16,562 nt of DNA, taken from contig SXNB01000258.1 of assembly GCA_005777205.1 (NCBI GenBank), positions 1-16,562 on the forward strand, written 5' to 3'. A program made the position numbers and the translations under genes. Each line of letters opens with the position of its first letter. Within the stretch, counting starts at the first letter, position 1. Below the pieces are notes generated by a model that made no database searches, was not told where the DNA came from, and saw only the letters and a program-made list of their open reading frames with translations. This stretch comes from Burkholderiales bacterium. GTDB lineage: Bacteria > Pseudomonadota > Gammaproteobacteria > Burkholderiales > SG8-39. Positions 14,010 through 16,562 of the stretch are shown one piece after another.

Positions 14010-15313
14010 GCGGGTACCTTTCCAGTGATGGTGCCGAAGCGCTGTTTCATGGTTTCCTCGAACGACAGGCTGCCCGGCAGGACCGCGCCGCCGGCCCGCA
14101 GGCAGTAGGCCTCGGGCTGCCCCGCTGCGGCGGGTTCCTTGCCGTCGCGCAGCGCCCGCGCCTCGCGCAGCATCAGGCGCCGGAAATGCACCACGCCGAT
14201 ATCCGTGGCGGTCAGGTTCTCGCGCGTGCGGTCGGCGATCACCCCCTGGCTCTCCTGCGCCATCATGTCCTGCTCGGAGACGCCGCGGATGCCGGTAAAG
14301 GACACCTTCTTCTGCAACTCGCGGTCGATCAGGTAGTCATTGGCGCGATTGCGCAGTGGGACGTAACCCGGCCCCAGCTCGGCGAACTGGCCGTAGCCGC
14401 CCTTCTCATACTTCGCCCGCTCCGAGGCCGAGATTGGCTGATCGGGGAGCCAAGCATAAATGTAGATCCAGACCGACTCGTCGTCCACCGGCACCCAGGT
14501 GTAGCCATAGTAGGTCTCCCCAGGCATGGTCGAGGGCGTGATGGAGTGCGACGGAAGCATGAACTGCGTGATGCGCCAGTAGAGGTCCTGGCCGTCGGCC
14601 TTGCGCGCGCCGCCAATGACGAAGCCCACCTCGTGGTCGATGATGGTGAACTGCGGCAGCGGGTCGTTGCGCAGCCAGCCGATGCGCTTTTCGTCGGCAG
14701 CGATGTTGTCGGCGGCATTGGACTTGAAGCCCGGCGCCGGCATGTGCAGGAAGGAGAAGTGCGCCGTGTCCACGGTGCCGTCCATCGACTGCGCCCAGTT
14801 GCAATGCTGCAGGCGTTTGGTGACGTAGCGATGCGAAGCGGGCAGCAGGCCGTGCTCCAGCTGCGGCAGCTCCGGCAGGCGGTCCTTCGGTCCCTGCTTC
14901 GGACCCATATACGCCCACACCATCTCGCCGTACTCGCGTGTTGGGTAGGCCTTGATGGAAACCTTACCCTGCATGCTCGCCCCGGGCGGCACATTGGGCA
15001 TCTCGACGCACCTGCCTTCGACGTCGTACTTCCAGCCGTGGTGGATGCAGCGCAGGCCGCAGTCCTCGTTGCGGCCGAAAAACAGATTCGAGCCCCGATG
15101 CGCGCACACAGGCTCGAGCAGACCGACCCGCCCCTTGGTATCGCGGAAGGCGACCAGTTCCTCTCCCATCACCTTGACGCGGATTGGCGGACCGTCGGGC
15201 TCGTGCAGTTCGCGCGACAGCGCCACCGGCAGCCAGAAGCGCCGGAAGTACTCGCCCATGGGGGTGCCCGCGTGGGTGCGGACCAGCGTCTCGTTGTCGG
15301 CAGCGCTCATCAT
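14006..15313 (-). CDS. Rieske 2Fe-2S aromatic ring-hydroxylating oxygenase, phthalate 4,5-dioxygenase-like
   Basis: The 435-residue product is an oxygenase subunit of the phthalate-dioxygenase/vanillate-demethylase class. The Rieske centre is CAHRG (70-74; Cys70, His72) and CIHHGW (89-94; Cys89, His92). The mononuclear iron site begins in NWAQSMDGTVDTAHFSFLH (172-190), with His185 and His190 as likely ligands and Asp182 as the bridging acid. The later EQDMMAQESQG (347-357) and DRTRENL (361-367) blocks are usual in this subgroup. The enzyme is cytoplasmic and needs a reductase, which is not encoded beside it. The substrate is probably an aromatic acid, but this is only inferred from the family. 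Two adjacent ATGs occur at 15313 and 15310; either may be used. It lies 17 bp after the GST-like gene and overlaps the Bug gene by ATGA. Confidence 0.93.
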   Translation of the reverse strand: MMSAADNETLVRTHAGTPMGEYFRRFWLPVALSRELHEPDGPPIRVKVMGEELVAFRDTKGRVGLLEPVCAHRGSNLFFGRNEDCGLRCIHHGWKYDVEGRCVEMPNVPPGASMQGKVSIKAYPTREYGEMVWAYMGPKQGPKDRLPELPQLEHGLLPASHRYVTKRLQHCNWAQSMDGTVDTAHFSFLHMPAPGFKSNAADNIAADEKRIGWLRNDPLPQFTIIDHEVGFVIGGARKADGQDLYWRITQFMLPSHSITPSTMPGETYYGYTWVPVDDESVWIYIYAWLPDQPISASERAKYEKGGYGQFAELGPGYVPLRNRANDYLIDRELQKKVSFTGIRGVSEQDMMAQESQGVIADRTRENLTATDIGVVHFRRLMLREARALRDGKEPAAAGQPEAYCLRAGGAVLPGSLSFEETMKQRFGTITGKVPA

Positions 15314-15322
15314 GCGAACCGG

Positions 15323-15328
15323 ATTCTA
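15323..15328 (-). promoter_or_regulatory. Candidate -10 element (TAGAAT) before the Rieske gene
   Basis: On the minus strand TAGAAT ends nine bases before the ATG at 15313, followed by CC as at the glnS copy. A CTGGTA hexamer lies 17 bp upstream and matches only three of six -35 bases. If used, the transcript would be nearly leaderless, so the Rieske gene may be expressed apart from the disrupted GST gene. Confidence 0.25.
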
Positions 15329-15330
15329 GG

Positions 15331-15977
15331 TCAGACCAGTGGGGCTACCAGTTTCTCTTTCGAAACTACCCGCTGCATGGCTGGACGCGCGAGCATCCGC
15401 TCCAGGTAGGCCCCGTACGCGGCAGGCTTCGCGCCGGCCGGGCGAAGAATCTCGACCAGCGTCCCATCAGGAACGCCCACGCATCCAGCGCGCCGTAACC
15501 GTCGCCCAGGAACCACGCCTTCCCATGCGAAGCCAGCTGGCCCTCGATCTGGTTCAGCATCAATCCCACCTTCGCCTCCGCATGCGCCTTCACCTGCACG
15601 GCACCAACTGAATTTCCCTCGTCCACCCACCGCTCCGGATAGAAATACAGCATCAAGGTCGCCTGTACGGAATTGGTGAACCACATCAGCCACTTTTTGA
15701 AATGCGCCCGCTCCACGGAACCCTGCGCAGGCGCCAGCCCGGCCTGGGGAAGCTGATCGACCAGGTAGAGGCAAATGGCGGCGGTCTCGTACAGGACGAG
15801 ATCGCCATTCACCAGCACCGGAATCTGCCCGTTCGGATTGAGCTTCCGGTACTCCGGAGACTTGTGCGCCGACTTCGCGTGGTCGACGCAGCACAGCTCG
15901 AACGGGACCCCGAGTTCCTCCAGCAGGAGGTGGGGAATGAAGCTGGCGTTGCCGGGAAAATAGTGGAGCTGGATCAT
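15331..15977 (-). pseudogene. Glutathione S-transferase-like gene with a one-base frameshift near the 3' end
   Basis: From the ATG at 15977 the frame encodes a GST: the thioredoxin-like domain with NASFIPHLLLEELG (10-23; Ser12 a possible catalytic position), NPNGQIPVL (47-55) with cis-Pro53, and YETAAICLYL (63-72), followed by the helical domain to GDGYGALDAWAFLMGRWSRF. That frame then runs into RTGPTWSGCSRV and stops at 15366. The expected end, AYGAYLERMLARPAMQRVV, continues in another frame to the TGA at 15331. Restoring one G near 15419-15422 (CTGCCGCG to CTGCCGGCG on the minus strand) joins LP to AYGAYLERM, and the span of 647 bp becomes 648, a whole 215-residue GST. This is either a real recent frameshift or a sequencing error. 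GSTs conjugate or reductively modify electrophiles in the cytoplasm; the substrate is unknown. It precedes the Rieske gene by 17 bp. Confidence 0.85.
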
Positions 15978-16025
15978 GGTGACGCGGAGGATAACGCCAA
16001 CCGGCCCCCAGGCCTCGGCGCCGTC

Positions 16026-16031
16026 TACAAT
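16026..16031 (+). promoter_or_regulatory. Candidate -10 element (TACAAT) for the Sm-like gene
   Basis: TACAAT matches five of six -10 bases and lies 39 bp before the ATG at 16071, in the 93-bp divergent gap (15978-16070). The -35 place holds only G/C-rich sequence. A leader of roughly 30 bases with a good GGAG site would result. Confidence 0.4.
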
Positions 16032-16070
16032 CCAGTGCAGCCACGCCAGACAACACATCAGGAGCCCGCC

Positions 16071-16364
16071 ATGCGCCACTTCGCCACCGCCCTCGCCGCC
16101 GCCCTCTTACTCGCCCTGCCCGCACTCTCCGCCCACGCGCAGAACCTCAGTGTCGGCGCCGCCGACACCGTGCAGCCGGTGTTGCAGGCGCATAAAGGCA
16201 AGCAAGTCACCGTCCGCCTCACTGGCGGCCAGGAACTGACCGGCGTCGTTCGCGAGGCCACGGCGAAGCTGGTCATGCTGGGCGCGCACACGGGCCGCGA
16301 GTTCTTCGACGCCGCGGTGCTGCTGGAGACGGTCGAGGCGATTTTGGTCTGGACCAAGCAGTAA
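16071..16364 (+). CDS. Small exported protein with Sm-like barrel pattern
   Basis: The 97-residue product has a strong Sec signal peptide, MRHFATALAAALLLALPALS followed by AHAQ, with likely cleavage after Ala23. The mature part of about 74 residues contains KGKQVTVRLTGGQELTGVVREATAKLVML (42-70) and then FFDAAVLLETVEAILV (78-93). The strand-turn-strand pattern V-V-L-x-G-G-x-x-x-x-G-V resembles the Sm1 motif of LSm/Hfq-type small barrels, and the second block resembles Sm2. This is pattern reading, not a proven homology. Export would make an RNA role unlikely. The ATG at 16071 is chosen because the signal peptide begins there and GGAG lies six bases upstream; the frame is open further upstream, but those residues have no support. 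A DUF169 gene starts six bases after the stop, so the two are likely cotranscribed. The function is unknown. Confidence 0.82.
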   Translation: MRHFATALAAALLLALPALSAHAQNLSVGAADTVQPVLQAHKGKQVTVRLTGGQELTGVVREATAKLVMLGAHTGREFFDAAVLLETVEAILVWTKQ

Positions 16365-16370
16365 CCCCGC

Positions 16371-16562
16371 ATGAACGCCGCGACCACCGACTGGCAGGCC
16401 CTCACCGCGGACCTGAACGCGCTGCTGCGCCTGAAGACCACGGTCATCGGCATGAAGCTGTTCGAGAACAAGGCGGACATGGAGGCGATCGATAAAATCC
16501 GCCGCCCCAAGACCATCCATACGACGGACCAGATCGTGAGCATGGCCTCTCGCCTGGGCTGG
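16371..16562 (+). CDS. DUF169-family protein, N-terminal part (3' truncated by window edge)
   Basis: The first 64 codons are present. The wording LLRLKTTVIGMKLFENKADM (18-37) followed by IRRPKTIHTTDQIVSMASRLGW (43-64) matches the opening of DUF169 (COG2043) proteins, an uncharacterised family. As I recall the family, the position after TT in the HTT-QIV segment is usually Cys; here it is Asp53. There is no signal peptide, so the product is cytoplasmic, unlike its exported upstream neighbour. It starts six bases after the previous stop and has no separate Shine-Dalgarno sequence, so translation is probably coupled. The rest lies outside the window. Confidence 0.75.
   Translation, partial: MNAATTDWQALTADLNALLRLKTTVIGMKLFENKADMEAIDKIRRPKTIHTTDQIVSMASRLGW

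Noticed and set aside
14186..15409. A 407-codon plus-strand frame opposite the Rieske gene
   Set aside because: The opposite strand has complete Rieske and iron-site motifs; the antisense translation has no domain wording.
15702..16070. N-terminal extension of the Sm-like gene to 15702
   Set aside because: It overlaps the GST gene antisense, and the signal peptide with its ribosome-binding site begins at 16071.

Overview
The window is GC-rich chromosomal DNA with dense gene packing, many GTG starts and long open antisense frames, as expected at this base composition. A tripartite-tricarboxylate-type (Bug/TctC) binding protein, a phthalate-type Rieske oxygenase, a TauD-type dioxygenase, DusA and GlnRS together suggest a betaproteobacterium, most likely in or near Burkholderiales. 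This taxonomic reading is inference from gene content; no rRNA is present. I see no tRNA, insertion sequence, phage gene or CRISPR array.

Layout. Bases 1-1202 (+): the C-terminal part of dusA, then a class II aldolase/adducin-family gene that overlaps it by 44 bp. Bases 1203-3171 (-): an alpha/beta hydrolase followed by an MFS transporter. Bases 3194-4087 (+): an EamA/DMT-family transporter divergent from the hydrolase. Bases 4063-10148 (-): a tight row transcribed as amidohydrolase, TauD-like dioxygenase, long FtsX-type ABC permease and AttH/CrtC-like exported lipocalin-type protein. Bases 10203-10798 (-): a ribbon-helix-helix antitoxin and ParE/RelE-like toxin with a palindromic operator candidate. 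Bases 10823-11260: a strong terminator and an exported Lys/Ala-rich repeat protein. Bases 11370-13007 (+): glnS. Bases 13047-15977 (-): a frameshifted glutathione S-transferase gene, a Rieske oxygenase and a Bug-type solute-binding protein. Bases 16071-16562 (+): a small exported protein with an Sm-like sequence pattern and the start of a DUF169 gene.

How the genes may work together. The permease and AttH-like protein resemble two parts of an AttEFGH-type ABC system, but no ATPase gene lies beside them; a dioxygenase gene overlaps the permease start instead. The Rieske oxygenase and Bug protein overlap by ATGA, which suggests coupled capture and oxidation of an organic acid. The hydrolase and MFS gene are separated by one base and may form another substrate-handling pair. 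No gene in the window is an obvious dedicated regulator except the RHH antitoxin.

Most genes belong to known families. The less ordinary points are the exported Sm-like protein beside DUF169, the ATPase-less permease/AttH pair, an amidohydrolase that seems to lack two metal-ligand histidines, a one-base frameshift in the GST gene, and a local GC dip inside glnS. I did not find evidence strong enough to declare a new system.
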